This document shows positions 1-11,078 of a DNA stretch of 64,000 bases, one piece after another; the first letter of the stretch is position 1, and every line of letters starts with the position of its first letter. The DNA comes from an uncultured Gammaproteobacteria bacterium (GTDB taxonomy: Bacteria > Pseudomonadota > Gammaproteobacteria > Nitrosococcales > Methylophagaceae), in NCBI GenBank assembly GCA_905181885.1, contig CAJIZI010000003.1, positions 372,001 through 436,000 of the forward strand. The letters run 5' to 3'. The notes beneath the pieces are model-generated. The model worked only from the letters and a program-made list of their open reading frames with translations, had not been told where the DNA came from and did not search any database. Both the position numbers and the translations under genes were made by a program.

Positions 1-1369
1 TAATTGGGACACCTGCATCCATTAAAGCCAAACTGGTACCACAAACAGAAGCCATCGAACTCGAACCGTTTGATTCAGTGATTTCAGATACCACTCGAAC
101 TACGTATGGGAAATCTTCAGCGGATGGCATAACCGCTTGAATACCACGTTTAGCTAATTTACCATGACCAATTTCACGACGTTTTGGGCTACCAACAAAA
201 CCCGTTTCACCAACACAGAATGGAGGAAAATTATAATGCAACATAAAACGATCACGGTACTCACCTTCAACGGCATCAATCATTTGTGCATCACGTTCCG
301 CACCAAGTGTAGCTACAACAATCGCTTGTGTTTCACCTCGAGTAAATAAAGCAGAACCGTGTACTCGTGGTAGTACAGTAGTTTCAACACTGACTTGTCG
401 GACAGTCGAAGTGTCACGCCCATCGATACGTGGCTCACCAGCAATAATTCTGCCTCTAACTAACTCTTTTTCTAATTTAGCAAAAGCATTTTTAACATCA
501 TCTGCAGACATTTCAGAGTCTTCGCCTGCTATTGCTTCAACGGCAATGTCACGAATTTTAGTTAACTCTTCTTGGCGAATCATTTTATCGCTAATTGCAT
601 AAGCTTTTTCAATTCCCGAGTAGGCGTTGGCTTTGACAGCAACATAGATAGAAGGATCTTTCTCTGGTGCTGCCCAATCCCATGCTTCTTTTCCTACTTC
701 AGTTTTTAATTCTTTAATTAAATCAATTGCTGGCTGCAATTTTTCATGCCCGAACATGACAGCACCCAACATAACTTCTTCAGCTAGTTCGGATGCTTCA
801 GACTCAACCATTAAAACAGCACTGTCAGTACCTGCGACAACTAAGTCTAAATCACTTGTTTTTAATTGTTCTTTACTAGGATTCAGTACATAGCCCTCAT
901 CGATATAACCCACACGGGCACCAGCAATCGGTCCACTGAATGGAATACCAGAAATAGCTAGAGCTGCAGAGGCACCAATCATTGCAGGAATATCTGGATC
1001 AATTGCCGGATCTAATGCAATAACTGTTGCAATTACCTGAACTTCATTCAAGAAACCTTTTGGAAACAATGGTCTTAAAGGGCGGTCAATGAGGCGACAT
1101 GTTAATGTTTCTTTTTCAGAAGGACGACCTTCACGTTTGAAAAAGCCACCTGGGATTTTACCTGCCGAATAAGTCCGTTCCTGATAGTTAACTGTTAGCG
1201 GAAAAAACCCCTGTCCTGGCTGAACATTTTTTTTACCTACAACGGTAACCATTACTGAAGTTTCTCCAAGGCTAGCAATGATGGCACCACTTGCTTGACG
1301 CGCAACTTTACCGGTCTCAAGACTTAAAACATGGTCGCCATATTGAACTACCTTTTTTACTGAATTCAC
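1..1369 (-). CDS. pnp: Polyribonucleotide nucleotidyltransferase (PNPase), 3' end cut by window edge
   Basis: Phosphorolytic 3'-5' exoribonuclease, a trimeric RNA-decay enzyme and degradosome partner. Only the first 456 codons are in the window. I translated the minus strand from a GTG start at 1369, preceded by a GGAAAG ribosome-binding site. The reading gives [17 protein letters not shown], then [20 protein letters not shown] and [12 protein letters not shown] of the first RNase PH-like domain. The second RNase PH domain follows with [21 protein letters not shown] and the run ending [11 protein letters not shown]. The second-domain active site and the KH and S1 domains lie outside the window. 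The gene follows rpsO, as in E. coli. Identity is certain; the GTG start is well supported because no better start lies upstream. Confidence 0.96.
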   Translation of the reverse strand, partial: MNSVKKVVQYGDHVLSLETGKVARQASGAIIASLGETSVMVTVVGKKNVQPGQGFFPLTVNYQERTYSAGKIPGGFFKREGRPSEKETLTCRLIDRPLRPLFPKGFLNEVQVIATVIALDPAIDPDIPAMIGASAALAISGIPFSGPIAGARVGYIDEGYVLNPSKEQLKTSDLDLVVAGTDSAVLMVESEASELAEEVMLGAVMFGHEKLQPAIDLIKELKTEVGKEAWDWAAPEKDPSIYVAVKANAYSGIEKAYAISDKMIRQEELTKIRDIAVEAIAGEDSEMSADDVKNAFAKLEKELVRGRIIAGEPRIDGRDTSTVRQVSVETTVLPRVHGSALFTRGETQAIVVATLGAERDAQMIDAVEGEYRDRFMLHYNFPPFCVGETGFVGSPKRREIGHGKLAKRGIQAVMPSAEDFPYVVRVVSEITESNGSSSMASVCGTSLALMDAGVPI

Positions 1370-1397
1370 GGTTTCTTTCCTTTATCTGACTGATTGT

Positions 1398-1419
1398 GTG
1401 ACCGGCTTATTCCGCTCAC
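1398..1419 (-). promoter_or_regulatory. Stem-loop in the pnp 5' leader
   Basis: An imperfect stem of 8 bp with one mismatch (GTGAGCGG against CCGGTCAC on the mRNA strand) and a 6-nt loop lies about 30-50 nt before the pnp start. In E. coli the pnp leader carries a stem cut by RNase III that PNPase uses for autoregulation. Position and shape suggest an analogue, but this one is short and cleavage is inferred. Confidence 0.4.
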
Positions 1420-1436
1420 TATCGTTTTTTTATAAC

Positions 1437-1470
1437 AAAAATGCCCCTGAAACTAGTAGCTTCAGGGGCA
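1437..1470 (-). terminator. Intrinsic terminator after rpsO (T-run on both strands)
   Basis: A perfect 10-bp stem (TGCCCCTGAA/TTCAGGGGCA, 1442-1451 and 1461-1470) is followed on the minus strand by TTTTT and on the plus strand by TTTTTT. It lies between rpsO and pnp, where E. coli has the partly read-through rpsO terminator t1. Confidence 0.85.
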
Positions 1471-1549
1471 TTTTTTAAATACTTATACCTTGTTGATTAC
1501 ACAACAAGAATATGGTTTTTTTATTAAATTCTTTCACTTTTACCGATGT

Positions 1550-1819
1550 TTAACGGCGTAAACCTAGACTTGCAATTAGATCACGATAACGTGCTATGTC
1601 TTTCTTTTTCAAATAATCTAGCATCTTACGACGGCCACTGACCATTTTCAATAGGCCTTGGCGAGAATGATGGTCGTGTATATTATCTTTAAAATGATCT
1701 GATAAATCAGCAATTCGTGCAGTTAACAAAGCAATTTGTACCTCGGCAGAGCCTGTGTCTGTCTCGTTACGCTTGTATTTATCGACCACTACTTTGGTTT
1801 GTTCTAGGGATAATGACAT
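1550..1819 (-). CDS. rpsO: 30S ribosomal protein S15
   Basis: Primary 16S rRNA binding protein of the small-subunit platform, 89 aa, the usual family length. It starts [18 protein letters not shown] and contains NDTGSAEVQ-like ([18 protein letters not shown]), the [17 protein letters not shown] rRNA-binding helix-loop and the end [12 protein letters not shown]. The start chosen is the ATG at 1819, which has TTGGAG just upstream; four further in-frame codons upstream begin with TTG and are part of the ribosome-binding site. It lies between truB and pnp. In E. coli S15 represses its own translation through a leader pseudoknot; I did not identify one here. Confidence 0.97.
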   Translation of the reverse strand: MSLSLEQTKVVVDKYKRNETDTGSAEVQIALLTARIADLSDHFKDNIHDHHSRQGLLKMVSGRRKMLDYLKKKDIARYRDLIASLGLRR

Positions 1820-1949
1820 TAAAAGCTCCAACTTTTTGTAGTTTTATACTACTAGCTAAATTCTGGTCTATTCCAGTTCATAGGAACCAAAATATCCAAC
1901 TAATTAAGGATGATGATTGTACCCAGTTTCTACTTGATAAACAAGCATC

Positions 1950-2877
1950 TTAAGAGCTTTCATCCACAACAAAAACCCGCTTTGGTGAGATGATACCTTT
2001 TTGTGACATTTCACCTAGGCCTAAGAAGATACCCAACCTATCAAATAATCTAATTTGTACGCCTTCATATTTTTGCTCGACTTGTATCTGTTGCCCGCAC
2101 CTCAAGGCTAGAACTTGCTCATCATCTGCTTCAATTCTAGGCCAGTTTGGCAAAGCTTCCTCAGTTGGAAGTAATAATTTATCTAAAGCGTTGATACCTT
2201 CATCTGCACATTCTTCGATAGATTCAATTGTTATTGCTTGTTCTATAGCATATCCTGCCGACTCAAGGCGGCGTAGGGCAATAACATGGCCTCCGGTACT
2301 TAAAGAGGCACTAATATCTTCGACTAGGGTCCTAATATAAGTCCCTTTGCTACATTTAACTTCAAGGGTGAAACTGTCTGAAGTAAAGGATATAAGAATG
2401 ATGTCGTAAATGTTTACAGTTCTCGCTTTCCGCTCTATTTCAATCCCTTGACGCGCAAGCTTATACAGCGGTTGACCTTGAAATTTCAAGGCTGAATACA
2501 TTGGTGGAACTTGCTGTTGTTGACCAATAAAACTAGGTAATACTGCATATAAAATCTGTTCTGTAATTTCTGGGATTGGCATTTCAGCCACAACGTTACC
2601 ATCAGAGTCTCCACTGTCTGTTGTGACACCAAGTTTACATGTAACTTGGTAACACTTATCACCATCCAATAAATACTGTGATACTTTAGTTGCTTCACCC
2701 AAACAAATAGGTAAAACACCAGTTGCTAGGGGATCTAAGCTACCAGTATGACCAGCTTTTTTCGCATCAAATGTACGCTTTATTTGTTGCAAAACATGGT
2801 TAGAAGTGCGAGCCTTTAGGTTTATCAATTACGATAATACCCGTTATATTTCGACCTTTTTTATTGCGACGACCCAT
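1950..2877 (-). CDS. truB: tRNA pseudouridine(55) synthase TruB (reading frame broken near 2808-2814)
   Basis: Makes pseudouridine 55 in the T-loop of tRNAs. The natural N-terminus starts at ATG 2877 (MGRRNKKGRNITGIIVIDKP), 8 bp after rbfA, but hits TAA after 25 codons. The rest (KARTSNHVLQQIKRTF, then AGHTGSLDPLATGVLPICLG with the catalytic Asp, and the C-terminal PUA-like end) continues in the next frame. Removing one base between the DKPKG and TSNHVLQ codons restores an uninterrupted protein of about 308 aa, normal for TruB. No stop or missing motif otherwise, so either a sequence error or a very recent mutation. The downstream piece alone lacks the conserved DKP loop and a good start. Confidence 0.93.
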
Positions 2878-2885
2878 GACGTCGA

Positions 2886-3257
2886 CTAGCTGCCGGTTAG
2901 GTCTTCATTAGCTTTGGCTATTAACTCATCCATATGAAAGCCATGTTCTAGTGACTTATCATAATAAAACCTCAGCTCTGGAATCGTTCTAATTTCAACG
3001 CGTTTTGCGATACCACGTTTTAGAAATCCAGCAGCATTCGTTAATCCTGCAATACATTCGTTCACATCTTTCTCTGACTCGATGCCATTCAAGCGAGTGA
3101 TATATACCTTAGCGTATTTTAAATCAGGTGTGACACTTACATGCGACACCGTCACCATTCCGACACGAGGATCAGATACTTCTTGTTGAATCATCTGTGC
3201 GAGTTCACGCATAATAACTTCGCCAATTCTACTTGTACGACTAAACTCTTTTGCCAT
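2886..3257 (-). CDS. rbfA: 30S ribosome-binding factor A
   Basis: KH-like cold-shock factor that helps 16S rRNA 5'-end maturation and 30S assembly. 123 aa, normal length. It begins [19 protein letters not shown] and has the strand-helix pattern DPRVGMVTVSHVSVTPDLKY, then the AAGFLKRGIAKRVEIRTIPELRF segment typical of the family. The start overlaps the infB stop by one base (TAATG), indicating translational coupling. truB follows 8 bp later. Confidence 0.96.
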   Translation of the reverse strand: MAKEFSRTSRIGEVIMRELAQMIQQEVSDPRVGMVTVSHVSVTPDLKYAKVYITRLNGIESEKDVNECIAGLTNAAGFLKRGIAKRVEIRTIPELRFYYDKSLEHGFHMDELIAKANEDLTGS

Positions 3258-6094
3258 TATAGTTTCGGTGTGACCAAAATACGGTCAAAGACTTCTATTT
3301 GATCACCAGGCTTAACATCTTTGTAGTCTTTAACGCCGATACCACATTCAACTCCTGACTGCACCTCCTTCACATCATCCTTAAAGCGTCGTAATGACTC
3401 TAGTTCACCTTCATAGATCACCACATTATCACGTAATACTCTAATTGGATTAGCTTTCTTGATAGTTCCTTCTGTCACAAGACAACCCGCAATATCTCCA
3501 AACTTAGGTGAACTAAAGACTTCATCAACACGCGCTAGGCCTATAATTTCATCTTTGTAAACTGGCTCCAACATACCTGTCATGGCGTGTGTAACGACAT
3601 CAATCAGATCATAAATGATACTGAAATATTGTACATCTAGGCCTTTTTCGGCAATAACCTTTCTTGCAGTATTATCAGCGCGTACATTAAAACCTATTAA
3701 AATCGCATCTGATGCACCGGCTAATTGAGCATCTGTTTCGTTAATTCCACCAACACCTGAAGCAACAATACGAACTTTAACTTTATCTGTTGATAATTTT
3801 AACAAGCCTTGGCTTACTGCTTCAGCACTACCATGCACATCAGCTTTTACGACAACATTCAATGTTTTCACATCACCCGATTCCATTTTACTAAACATCA
3901 CATCTAATTTAGCCGCTTGCTGCTGAGCCATCTTAGTTTCGCGTGCTTTTGTCTGTCTAAACTGGGCGATTTCGCGTGCTTTTCGCTCATCAGGAGCCAC
4001 CTGTAATTCATCACCAGAAGCAGGCGTTCCTGATAAGCCAAGTAACTCAACTGGCGTTGAAGGTTTTGCTTCACTTAATCCTTCACCGGTATCACTAAAC
4101 ATTGCACGTACACGACCGTATTCCTGACCTACTACAACTATGTCACCTTTTTTCAAGGTACCGCTTTGTACCAATACTGTCACAATTACACCACGGCCTT
4201 TATCAAGACGTGACTCAATCACTGTTCCTTTAGCCGGAGTAGTAACAGATGCTGATAACTCCATTACTTCGGCTTGTAATGAAATTGCGTCTAACAAATC
4301 ATCAACACCCTGACCTGTTATTGCAGAGACTGGGATAAATTGCACATCACCACCCCAATCCTCAGGTATCACCTCGTGATTAGCCAACTCTTGCTTCACT
4401 CTATCAGGGTTCGCTTCTTCTTTATCCATCTTATTAACAGCTACAATAAGCGTTGCTCCAGCTGCTTTCGAGTGCTGTACCGCTTCAATTGTTTGGGGCA
4501 TCACACCATCATCTGCAGCAACTGCCAAAATAACAATATCGGTAACCTTAGCACCTCTAGAACGCATTTCAGTAAACGCAGCATGGCCTGGTGTATCCAA
4601 GAAGGCAATTTCACCTCGACTTGTATTTACCTTATAAGCACCAATGTGTTGTGTAATACCTCCTGCTTCGCCCGAAGTAACTTTTGTACGACGAATATAA
4701 TCAAGCAAGGATGTCTTACCATGATCAACATGTCCCATCACCGTCACAACTGGTGCTCTAACAACAAGATCACCCTCATCTTCATTTGAAACTTCCAGTG
4801 CTAACTCAAGTTCATTCTCTTGAACAGCTTTTGGAATATGGCCCATTTCTTCAATTACAATGACCGCAGTCTCTTGATCTAAGAGTTGGTTAATCGTTGC
4901 CATAGTACCCAAACCCATCAAGGCTTTGATTACTTCACCTGCTTTAACCGACATTCGTTGAGCCAAGTCTGCCACACTAATCGTATCAGGCACATTCACT
5001 TCATGCACTACTGGTTCGGTTGGCATTGAAAAACCATGCTCATCGGACGTTTCCATCATAGCTGCTGATCTTTGCTGGTTGACACCTTTCTTCTTTTTAC
5101 GACGCCCGCCTTTACCATTTATAACATGGAGCTCTTTGCGTTCATTATCATTATTTTTACCATAACGCTGGCCTCGACGACTGGCTTTTTCTTTGTCTGT
5201 TGCTGGGGCAGCAACAGTAGGCTTTTCTTCTTTAGCTTTCGCTCTAGCTTCTTTTTGCTCTTTAACTTGTTGATCTGCAATAGCCTTCGCTTTAGCTCTT
5301 TCTTTTTCTAATACGGCCTCTTCTAAACGCGCTTTTTTTCTCGCTATCAAAGCACGCTCGGCTTCAACACGAGCGATGTTAGCCGCACGTCGCTTAGCAT
5401 CAGCTTCTTCTAATTTTTGGTGTGCAATTTGCGAAGCACTCAATTCTTTTTTAGCAGTCTTACCTTTTTTTGCTGCTAGTTCCTTAGGTTCTTTTGCTTC
5501 TGCAGCTAGTGCGTCTTGTTCTGCTTTTGCTGCTAAACGTGCTTCCTCTGACGCTTTCTGCTCGGCCTGCACAGCTGCTTCGACAACAGCTGCTTCTCTT
5601 GCCAATTCAGCAGCATCCATTTTCTGTTGAATGTCTAACTGTTCTTTTTCATGCTGTTCCGCTTCTTCTTGCTCTTGTTTTTGTAGTGCTAATTTAGCTA
5701 CTTTATCAGTAGCCGCTTTATCTTCAATTTCTTTAACGCGTAATAACTCTGCAGCAGCTTGAGCTTCATCTGTTTCGCTACGCTTCACATAAGTGCGCTT
5801 CTTCCTAACTTCAACGCTAACACTACGTCCACTATTTCTAGTGGCGCCACCCAGTTTTATTTCACTGACTGACTTTCGCTTTAATGTGATTTTTTTTGGT
5901 GAAGTCTTTTCACCCTCGACTGATGTATTACTATGCCGCTGTTGAAGAAAAATCAATAATGTTTGCTTCTGTTCTTCGCTAATCGCATCCGTAGGTTTTG
6001 ACACCTTAATACCTGCTTCATTAAGCTGCTCAACCAAACGTTTTGGTTCAACACCTACAGTCGCAGCGAGATCTTTTACCTTAATATCACTCAT
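3257..6094 (-). CDS. infB: Translation initiation factor IF-2
   Basis: GTPase that brings initiator fMet-tRNA to the 30S P site and promotes subunit joining. 945 aa. Order: N-terminal IF2_N module ([20 protein letters not shown]), a long Glu/Lys/Ala-rich coiled linker (about residues 100-330), a second IF2_N module ([20 protein letters not shown]), G domain near residue 453 ([14 protein letters not shown], then DTPGHAAF and NKMDKE), and domains II-IV ending [15 protein letters not shown]. It is 3 bp after nusA and overlaps rbfA by one base. The initiator tRNA gene heading the same operon is its direct substrate. Confidence 0.98.
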   Translation of the reverse strand: MSDIKVKDLAATVGVEPKRLVEQLNEAGIKVSKPTDAISEEQKQTLLIFLQQRHSNTSVEGEKTSPKKITLKRKSVSEIKLGGATRNSGRSVSVEVRKKRTYVKRSETDEAQAAAELLRVKEIEDKAATDKVAKLALQKQEQEEAEQHEKEQLDIQQKMDAAELAREAAVVEAAVQAEQKASEEARLAAKAEQDALAAEAKEPKELAAKKGKTAKKELSASQIAHQKLEEADAKRRAANIARVEAERALIARKKARLEEAVLEKERAKAKAIADQQVKEQKEARAKAKEEKPTVAAPATDKEKASRRGQRYGKNNDNERKELHVINGKGGRRKKKKGVNQQRSAAMMETSDEHGFSMPTEPVVHEVNVPDTISVADLAQRMSVKAGEVIKALMGLGTMATINQLLDQETAVIVIEEMGHIPKAVQENELELALEVSNEDEGDLVVRAPVVTVMGHVDHGKTSLLDYIRRTKVTSGEAGGITQHIGAYKVNTSRGEIAFLDTPGHAAFTEMRSRGAKVTDIVILAVAADDGVMPQTIEAVQHSKAAGATLIVAVNKMDKEEANPDRVKQELANHEVIPEDWGGDVQFIPVSAITGQGVDDLLDAISLQAEVMELSASVTTPAKGTVIESRLDKGRGVIVTVLVQSGTLKKGDIVVVGQEYGRVRAMFSDTGEGLSEAKPSTPVELLGLSGTPASGDELQVAPDERKAREIAQFRQTKARETKMAQQQAAKLDVMFSKMESGDVKTLNVVVKADVHGSAEAVSQGLLKLSTDKVKVRIVASGVGGINETDAQLAGASDAILIGFNVRADNTARKVIAEKGLDVQYFSIIYDLIDVVTHAMTGMLEPVYKDEIIGLARVDEVFSSPKFGDIAGCLVTEGTIKKANPIRVLRDNVVIYEGELESLRRFKDDVKEVQSGVECGIGVKDYKDVKPGDQIEVFDRILVTPKL

Positions 6095-6097
6095 TGT

Positions 6098-7613
6098 CTA
6101 CTCCCCTGCTTCTGTTGGTTCATCAGCAAACCATGATTCTCGCGCTTTCATAATCAGTCTCGCTGCTTGCTCAGCATCAATACTATCAATTTCTGTTAGC
6201 TCATCGACTGATTGTTCTGCTAGCTCATCAACAGTACTAATACCCTTGCTAGCCATCAATTTCGCTAACTCTTTTGTAATTCCTTCCATCTCTAATAGAT
6301 CTTGAGCAGGTTCAGCTATTTCTAATTGTTCTTCATTTGCAATAGCTTTAGTCAATAGCACGTCACGGGCCCGTGAACGTAATTCACCAACAATATCAGC
6401 ATCGAACTCTTCAATGTCTAGCATTTCTTGTTCCGGCACATAGGCAATTTCTTCTAGACCAGAAAAGCCTTCTTGTGCGAGTACTAAAGCAACATCTTCG
6501 TCCACACCCAGCTGCTCTTTAAATATATCAATCAAGAGCACTTGTCTCTGTTTCTGCTTTTTTATCAGCGTCCGATGCTGACATGATATTCAGCTCCCAT
6601 CCCGATAGTTGGCTTGCAAGGCGTACATTTTGCCCACCGCGACCAATAGCTTGAGATAGTTGCTCATCCTCAACTGCAATATCCATACTGTGTGCTTCTT
6701 CATCCACGACAATAGAGAGTGCTTCAGCCGGCGCTAATGCGTTGATTGCAAAACGAGCAGGATCCTCATCCCAAAGGATAATGTCGACACGTTCTCCTGC
6801 CAATTCATTGGTAACAGCTTGAACACGTGAGCCACGCATACCGACACAAGCACCAATAGGATCGATCCGTGCCTCCATAGCTTCTACAGCAATTTTTGCT
6901 CGTAAACCGGGGTCACGTGCGGCCGATTTTATTTCAATTAAACCATCACTAATTTCAGGGACTTCCAACTTAAACAATTCAATTAATAGTTCAGGAGCCA
7001 CTCGACTTATCATCAATTGTGGTCCGCGGCCTTCTGGCCTTATTTCTTTCAAATAACCTCGAACACGGTCGCCGGTACGAAAACTTTCACGTGGCAACAT
7101 TTCCTCACGTGGAATAAAGGCTTCAGCATTACCACCTAAATCGAGTGTCACATTTCCGCGCTCAACACGCTTCACTGTTCCACCCACCATTTGGCCCAAC
7201 TTATCTTGATACTGTTCAACGACCTGCGCACGCTCCGCTTCCCGTACCTTTTGTACAATTACTTGTTTCGCTGTTTGCGCAGCAATACGTCCGAACTCAA
7301 CAGAATCCATTGGTTCACGTATGTAATCACCAACTTCCACGTCACTTTGCTTTATTAATGCTTGTGATAAAATTATTTGCGCTTCAGGCTGTTCGAGTTC
7401 TTCCTCGTTATCTTCAACTACTAACCACTGACGAAATGTCTCGTATTCACCAGTTTCACGATCGATTTTGACATATGCATCTAAATCGATGTCATGTCTT
7501 TTACAGGTGGCCATTGCTAGCGCTGCTTCAATTGCGTCAAAAATGACTTCCTTACCCACTCCTTTCTCATTAGAGACAGCATCTACAACCAGTAAAATTT
7601 CTTTATTGTTCAT
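6098..7613 (-). CDS. nusA: Transcription termination/antitermination factor NusA (frame broken near 6540-6555)
   Basis: RNA polymerase-associated factor for pausing, intrinsic termination and rRNA antitermination. The start is ATG 7613 ([20 protein letters not shown]) with GGGGAT upstream; upstream in-frame codons are not conserved. The N-terminal domain, S1 domain ([19 protein letters not shown]) and KH domains ([36 protein letters not shown]) read in one frame to a TGA at 6528. The two C-terminal acidic repeats ([20 protein letters not shown] and [20 protein letters not shown]) are in the next frame, ending at 6098. The join falls exactly where E. coli NusA continues unbroken into AR1. NusA is essential or nearly so, so one spurious base is the likeliest cause. 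Confidence 0.94.
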
Positions 7614-7689
7614 CTTATCCCCGATGCCCTTATCCGGCAGCCCAAACCATTTCATACCTAACATCTCAACCGTAAATAATACGCTTTTT

Positions 7690-8136
7690 TTAGGCTACAA
7701 GTCTTGCTTTTGACATTTTTGTTAATGGCAGTTCATATACTTCACCATCTACTTCTATTAATATATTACCTTCACTAAAACCATCTAACAGTCCCTTAAA
7801 ATTACGTCTTCCTTGGATTGGCAATTTCATTACAACTTTCGCTTGAACACCCACAAACCGCTCAAAATCCTTCTGCTTGAATAGTGGCCTATCAAAACCT
7901 GGCGATGATACTTCCAATGAATATGCGCTACTAATCGGATCTTCAACTTCCAGAATCCCGTTAACCTGATGACTCACCCGTTCGCAATCTTCAATTGAGA
8001 TCCCTTGATCAGAATCGATATAAATTCGTAAAACGGTATTTTGACCGTTCTTCACATACTCAATACCAACTAGCACATAACCAAGAGAAATTATTGGTCC
8101 TTCAACTAGTTGTTCAATTTGATCGCTAACTGCCAT
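7690..8136 (-). CDS. rimP: Ribosome maturation factor RimP
   Basis: Assists 30S subunit maturation. About 148 aa, the usual length. Recognisable stretches are [61 protein letters not shown] (the family signature) and [13 protein letters not shown]. The start chosen is ATG 8136 ([10 protein letters not shown]); AGGTG lies unusually close (3 nt), and a GTG at 8142 is the alternative. It lies between the initiator tRNA and nusA, as in E. coli. Its ribosome-binding site directly abuts the T-run of a terminator-like hairpin. Confidence 0.95.
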   Translation of the reverse strand: MAVSDQIEQLVEGPIISLGYVLVGIEYVKNGQNTVLRIYIDSDQGISIEDCERVSHQVNGILEVEDPISSAYSLEVSSPGFDRPLFKQKDFERFVGVQAKVVMKLPIQGRRNFKGLLDGFSEGNILIEVDGEVYELPLTKMSKARLVA

Positions 8137-8144
8137 AATCACCT

Positions 8145-8166
8145 AAAAAAAAAGGGCCAATGGCCC
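8145..8166 (-). terminator. Terminator-like hairpin immediately before rimP
   Basis: On the minus strand, a compact stem GGGCCATTGGCCC is followed by nine T residues, then the rimP ribosome-binding site and start. It is a full intrinsic-terminator shape, but it sits between metY and rimP inside the presumed operon, so it probably acts as an attenuator or partial terminator. Confidence 0.75.
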
Positions 8167-8180
8167 AATTCAACTCTCTA

Positions 8181-8207
8181 GAAAAACGAAAACCCCATAT
8201 AGGGGTT
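8181..8207 (-). terminator. Intrinsic terminator after the initiator tRNA gene
   Basis: Minus-strand stem AACCCC-TATAT-GGGGTT followed by TTCGTTTTTC, 11 nt beyond the tRNA CCA end. It would release the tRNA precursor, with read-through into rimP-nusA. Confidence 0.75.
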
Positions 8208-8217
8208 CTTTTATCTT

Positions 8218-8294
<77 letters not shown>

Positions 8295-8339
8295 CCGGTT
8301 AAGCAGAAAATTATACTAAGTTGATCTCATTCCTGCAAG

Positions 8340-9735
8340 TCATTTATCAGACTCTTTCAGTTTTCTTGTTAAGGTATTTCGTCCCCAACCTAATAGCTTA
8401 GCCGCCTCTTGTCTTTTTCCTGCTGTTTTCTCTAAAGCTACTTCCATCAATAACACTTCAACTTCTGGAATAACCTCAGATAAAACACCCTCTTGGCCAC
8501 TTAATGACTTTTGCATAGCCCAGTGTTTAAATAATGCTTGCCAATTTTCTCCTGTAGATCTCTCCTTCATCTATACCTTGACTCAATTCATGAGGTAAAT
8601 CATCAATCTGTACAACTGATGCGGGAGACATCACAGTTAGCCAACGGCAAGTGTTTTCCAACTGTCTTACATTACCCGGCCATGGTAATTGACAGAGGTA
8701 GCTTTCCACCTCTGTTGACAACGTTTTTACTTGGACACCAAGTTCACTAGCAACTTTATTTAAAAAATACTTCGCTAAAGCTGGTACATCCTCATAACGC
8801 TCAGATAATGCTGGGCTATGAATACGTATTACATTTAAGCGGTGAAATAAGTCATCACGAAACTCACCTCGCTCAACTAATTCTTCTAAATTTTGATGAG
8901 TAGCAGCAATAATTCGCACATCACCTTCGACTGGAGTATGTCCACCAACTCTAAAAAACTTCCCGTCTGATAAAACTCGTAATAAACGTGTTTGCAAATC
9001 AAATGGCATATCTCCAATTTCATCTAAAAATAATGTTCCACCATCCGCTTGTTCAAAGCGACCTTTACGAGCAGCGTGAGCTCCTGTAAAGGCTCCTTTT
9101 TCATGGCCAAATAATTCAGACTCCATTAGTTCTTTTGGGATAGCAGCCATATTCAATGCTATGAATGGACGTAATGCTCTTGGACTGTGTTTGTGCAAAG
9201 CATTGGCAATTAATTCTTTACCTGTTCCCGACTCACCATTAATCAAGACTGTGATATTAGAACGTGCCAGCCGACCAATAGCTCTAAAAACTTCTTGCAT
9301 GGCAGGTGCTTCACCTATGATCTCACTTTTTAAATCAGGTACTTCTTCTACTGGCCTGTTTTCTTTATTATGACTTATGGCTCTCTGAACTAGATCAACT
9401 GCCTCGTCAATATCAAAAGGTTTGGGGAGGTATTCGAATGCTCCACCTTCGTATACAGAAACAGCACTTTCGAGATCTGAATAGGCCGTCATTATAATAA
9501 TTGGTAGTTTAGGGGCAATCTGCTTAATCTCAGCCATAAGTGTTAGGCCATCTATGCCAGGCATTCTGATATCGCTCACTATTACGTTAGGGCAACTGGT
9601 TTCAAGTTCAGCTATAATTGCGTGACCATTTTCAAATGTTCGTACAGTTATATCCTCAACTTCCATAGCTTTTTCTAATACCCACCTGATAGACCGATCG
9701 TCATCGACAATCCATACTTCTGCTTTATCTGTCAC
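8340..9735 (-). CDS. ntrC: Nitrogen regulator NtrC (NR-I); frame broken between about 8545 and 8590
   Basis: Response regulator and sigma-54 enhancer-binding ATPase. GTG start at 9735 (MTDKAEVWIVDDDRSIRWVL) overlapping ntrB by 11 bp. Receiver domain with phospho-Asp in IVSDIRMPGIDGL; AAA+ domain with Walker A GESGTGKE, the sigma-54 loop FGHEKGAFTGA and Walker B GGTLFLDEIGDM. After DDLPHELSQG the frame runs into a stop at 8527. The C-terminal Fis-type helix-turn-helix (QEAAKLLGWGRNTLTRKLKE) and its preceding linker (ENWQALFKHWA) are in the next frame, ending at 8340. Joined, the protein has the usual NtrC length of about 465 aa. Sequencing error or recent indel. Confidence 0.94.
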
Positions 9736-10777
9736 TCTCTTGCTCCAATGGGAAAACTACTGAAAATACCGTATGGCCCGGGCGACTGGTACAACTGATA
9801 GCACCTTTGTTACGATGTACAAGGCTTTGACAAATGTAAAGGCCTAAACCAGTTCCCTCTGCTCGTCCAGTTACCAATGGATAAAACATACTCTCTTGTA
9901 AAGATAGAGGGATACCCTCACCATCATCAACAATTTCTATATTTACAGCTAAGCGGTAACGAGAATCATCAATTGTTACATGTCGCTTTATTCTGGTTTT
10001 CAATATTATATTACCGACACCATTCATCGCTTGCACAGCATTACGAACAATATTGAGAAAAACTTGCACTAATTGGTTCAAATCTACTTCTAAGTCTGGA
10101 ATACTCGGATCATAGTCAGCTTTAAATGATAAACGCTCATCTACCTCTGTCTTGACCAAGTGTCTCACCCGTTGAAGTACCTCATGAATATTAACCTGGA
10201 TCGCTTTAGTTTCTTGATATGGCCCAAGCATACTGTCCATTAAACTTTGTAATCGATCAGCTTCAGTAATAATAATGCCTGTATATTCTTTTAAGTCATC
10301 AGAGTCTAATTTACGCTCTAATAGTTGTGCAGCACCACGCAAACCACCTAATGGATTCTTTATCTCATGCGCTAAACCTCGTACGACTAGTTGTTGCGCA
10401 TGTAAACTTTCATCTCGGCTTATTCTCTGCTGGTTATCTAATTGAAAAAACTCCAATAAAATAAAATTTTTATTACTTTCTAACTCTAGTAGCTTTATTG
10501 CACAATCAACATTTATTTCACCAGTAGTTGGAATATAAAGTTTGATTTCGCGCTGAAGAGATGAATGTCCAGTTTCCATCACTTTAACAAGACTTTTAAA
10601 CAAATTATCTTCGCCCGGTAAAATAGCTTGAAGTGGAATCAGTTCAGCCTGACGCTGACTAATATCAAATAACACTTCAGCTGAGGAATTGATAAACCTC
10701 ACTTTAAAAGTTTTATCCAGAATAATGACAGCATTCGTTAAATTCTCGATTATATTTTGATAAGAAATTTGATCCAT
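9725..10777 (-). CDS. glnL: Nitrogen sensor histidine kinase NtrB (NR-II)
   Basis: Cytosolic PAS-histidine kinase/phosphatase that phosphorylates NtrC under nitrogen limitation and is controlled by PII. About 350 aa. N-terminal PAS (NAVIILDKTFKVRFINSSAE), H-box VVRGLAHEIKNPLGGLRGA with the phospho-His, N-box NIVRNAVQAM, G boxes VDDGEGIPLSL and GTGLGLYI. No membrane segment. The start chosen is ATG 10777 (MDQISYQNI); a GTG three codons upstream is possible. It is translationally coupled to ntrC, and a strong NtrC operator lies about 185 bp upstream. Confidence 0.96.
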   Translation of the reverse strand: MDQISYQNIIENLTNAVIILDKTFKVRFINSSAEVLFDISQRQAELIPLQAILPGEDNLFKSLVKVMETGHSSLQREIKLYIPTTGEINVDCAIKLLELESNKNFILLEFFQLDNQQRISRDESLHAQQLVVRGLAHEIKNPLGGLRGAAQLLERKLDSDDLKEYTGIIITEADRLQSLMDSMLGPYQETKAIQVNIHEVLQRVRHLVKTEVDERLSFKADYDPSIPDLEVDLNQLVQVFLNIVRNAVQAMNGVGNIILKTRIKRHVTIDDSRYRLAVNIEIVDDGEGIPLSLQESMFYPLVTGRAEGTGLGLYICQSLVHRNKGAISCTSRPGHTVFSVVFPLEQESDR

Positions 10778-10959
10778 TTTTCTCACTGAGCCTCTGCCAT
10801 GATTACAAATACAATTAGCAATAACCGCTCCAAACTATCACAACCACGTTATTAAAATTAAAAATCTCTTTATACACAGGGGCTTAAAATCATCTATATT
10901 TTAAAAAGTCATGTATTTTTTCCAACAAGGGCATATAGATATCATACAAACCTTTCCAC

Positions 10960-10974
10960 GCACTGTAATGGTGC
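10960..10974. promoter_or_regulatory. NtrC operator upstream of ntrBC
   Basis: The plus strand reads GCACTGTAATGGTGC, an exact match to the GCAC-N6-GGTGC core of NtrC sites. It lies between glnA and glnL, about 185 bp before the glnL start, where E. coli has an NtrC site that represses the weak glnL promoter. Binding is inferred from the match. Confidence 0.75.
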
Positions 10975-11024
10975 ACCACCAAATAAATAGTAAGCCAGAG
11001 ATTGATGAAGTGCAATAGTAAGAC

Positions 11025-11054
11025 AAAAAAAAACGCCTCCAGAAGGAGGCGTTT
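11025..11054 (-). terminator. Intrinsic terminator after glnA
   Basis: A 10-bp perfect stem (AAACGCCTCC/GGAGGCGTTT) with loop AGAA is followed on the minus strand by a run of T, 25 bp after the glnA stop. It separates glnA from ntrBC. Confidence 0.9.
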
Positions 11055-11078
11055 TCTATCTCGATTATAAGTTACAAA

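Noticed and set aside
5072-5697. Plus-strand open frames over infB (Ser/Ala/Leu-rich)
   Set aside because: Shadows of the codon-biased coiled linker of IF-2; no start context or homology.
6098-7613. Two separate genes in the nusA region
   Set aside because: The second frame begins exactly at the point where NusA AR1 should continue and has no ribosome-binding site; one broken gene is simpler.
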